From the NCBI RefSeq assembly GCF_900496965.1, contig NZ_UFQB01000023.1, positions 1 to 64,000 on the forward strand: a stretch of DNA of 64,000 nt, given 5' to 3'. Of the stretch, positions 63,516 to 64,000 are shown piece after piece. The notes under the pieces were generated by a model that ran no database searches, was not told the DNA's origin, and saw only the letters and a list, made by a program, of their open reading frames with translations. Every line of letters starts with the position of its first letter. Positions within the stretch are counted from its first letter, which is position 1. This DNA is from Achromobacter agilis (GTDB lineage Bacteria > Pseudomonadota > Gammaproteobacteria > Burkholderiales > Burkholderiaceae_B). The translations under genes and the position numbers were made by a program.

Positions 63516-63720
63516 ACTTGAACCCCGGCGCCGGATGGGTGGCGCGCGTCCGGGTCCGCATGCGCAAGCAGGCCGTCGCCGCGCGCCACCCATCACCGCC
63601 CACCCCAAAACCGATTGCGGCGCCATTAGCAAACCGCTCATTGCACTCGCGAAAGCGCACACTGCCCCGACGCCCCAGCCCGCGTATGCTGCTTGCGGCC
63701 GCCCGCGCGGCCGCAAGCAG
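63516..63720 (+). repeat. Structured repeat C, copy 2 (205 nt)
   Basis: The 15-bp stem with arm GATGGGTGGCGCGCG is at 63534-63548 and 63580-63594, at the same offsets as in copy 1. The closing hairpin 63689-63720 has 14-bp arms beginning CTGCTTGCGGCCGC and loop CCGC. Its sequence differs from copy 1 (GCCGTTTTCGGCCGCC), yet it pairs perfectly. Confidence 0.88.
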
Positions 63721-63783
63721 GGGGCAACGCAAACCCCGTCCCTGAACACAGGTCCAGCCGCGCCACGAGCCTAGATGCAAAAG

Positions 63784-63946
63784 CCCATCGGCGCCGTCGC
63801 CGCGGACGCGAGCAACCTCGATGCGCCCGAGGGAATCCGAAGGCAGTCGCCGAAGGCGACAACGAGGATGACGAAGGGGTAGTCCGGCGCCTGCGCGCCG
63901 GACCGCAATCGTGGGCGCGAGCGGCCGCGGCGACGGCGCCGACGGG
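63784..63946 (-). repeat. Structured repeat A, copy 4, inverted
   Basis: Read on the minus strand, this has the same internal order as copies 1-3: an ACGATTGCGGTCCGG stretch, hairpin one (63882-63903, arms GTCCGGCGC / GCGCCGGAC), CTTCGTCATCCTCGT, hairpin two (63846-63860, arms GTCGCC / GGCGAC), then GCCTTCGGATTCCCTCGGGC. The closing stem (63784-63805 with 63925-63946, one mismatch) has a wholly different sequence from the other copies. No gene is seen between here and the window end. Confidence 0.85.
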
Positions 63947-64000
63947 CGCCCTACGAAGAAGACGCGCCACGCCCTACGAAGCCCACAAGCCACGCCCGAC

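Noticed and set aside
62974..63993. N-terminal extension of the response regulator through the repeat region
   Set aside because: The receiver domain starts exactly at MRILLVEDN (62973), with a ribosome-binding site; the extension is translated repeat A/B/palindrome sequence.

Overview
The window is very GC-rich, gene-dense chromosomal DNA. Its gene content (argJ, thiD-thiE-hemL, yqgE-ruvX, a pyrB/pyrC' pair, apaH-lptG-mtgA-aroE, and many binding-protein transporters with aromatic-acid catabolism) points to a betaproteobacterium of the Alcaligenaceae (Achromobacter/Bordetella type). This assignment comes from gene content and base composition; no database search was possible.

Layout. 1-180 is the tail of an ABC ATPase gene. 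463-5241 is mostly housekeeping on the minus strand (Nudix/TMP-synthase fusion, DUF815 ATPase, argJ, a membrane protein, a MarR regulator). 5248-11205 holds an alpha/beta hydrolase and, divergently, a complete branched-chain/aromatic-type (Liv) ABC transporter with a 30-codon ORF inserted between its permease genes. 11517-17892 is a siaABCD threonine-phosphorylation/c-di-GMP module, directly followed by a PAS-PAS-GAF-GGDEF-EAL protein. 18728-26680 is a seven-gene operon fitting aerobic 2-aminobenzoyl-CoA (anthranilate) degradation. 27213-34249 holds an AraC regulator, an orphan Liv-type binding protein paralogous to the first one, and a Rieske dioxygenase operon. 34275-44235 is housekeeping again and includes a PyrB/PyrC-like pair that has lost its catalytic residues. 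44452-50497 combines a LysR regulator, an RraA-type aldolase, an aminotransferase and a polar amino-acid ABC transporter. 50994-55557 is apaH-lptG-mtgA-aroE and a TonB-like gene. 55642-62973 is an iron-type ABC transporter with a two-component system whose histidine kinase carries, fused to its C-terminus, a paralogue of the transporter's own binding protein.

The spaces between operons are not empty. They hold a composite family of structured repeats: a 164-nt element A folding as a long closing stem around two hairpins (four copies, with compensatory changes in every helix); a hairpin B 93-94 nt downstream of A (three copies); clusters of the palindrome GTGTCWGACAC (20 perfect copies) in which paired palindromes are spaced 51 or 52 bp nine times; and a 205-nt element C (two full copies and a partial one). 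Where several occur together the order is A-B-palindromes-C. This family and the kinase-binding-protein fusion are the least explained parts of the window.

How parts may work together (inference). A 21-nt motif shared by the Liv transporter promoter region and the aminobenzoyl-CoA operon suggests that uptake and degradation of one aromatic acid share a regulator, for which the nearby MarR protein is the obvious candidate.
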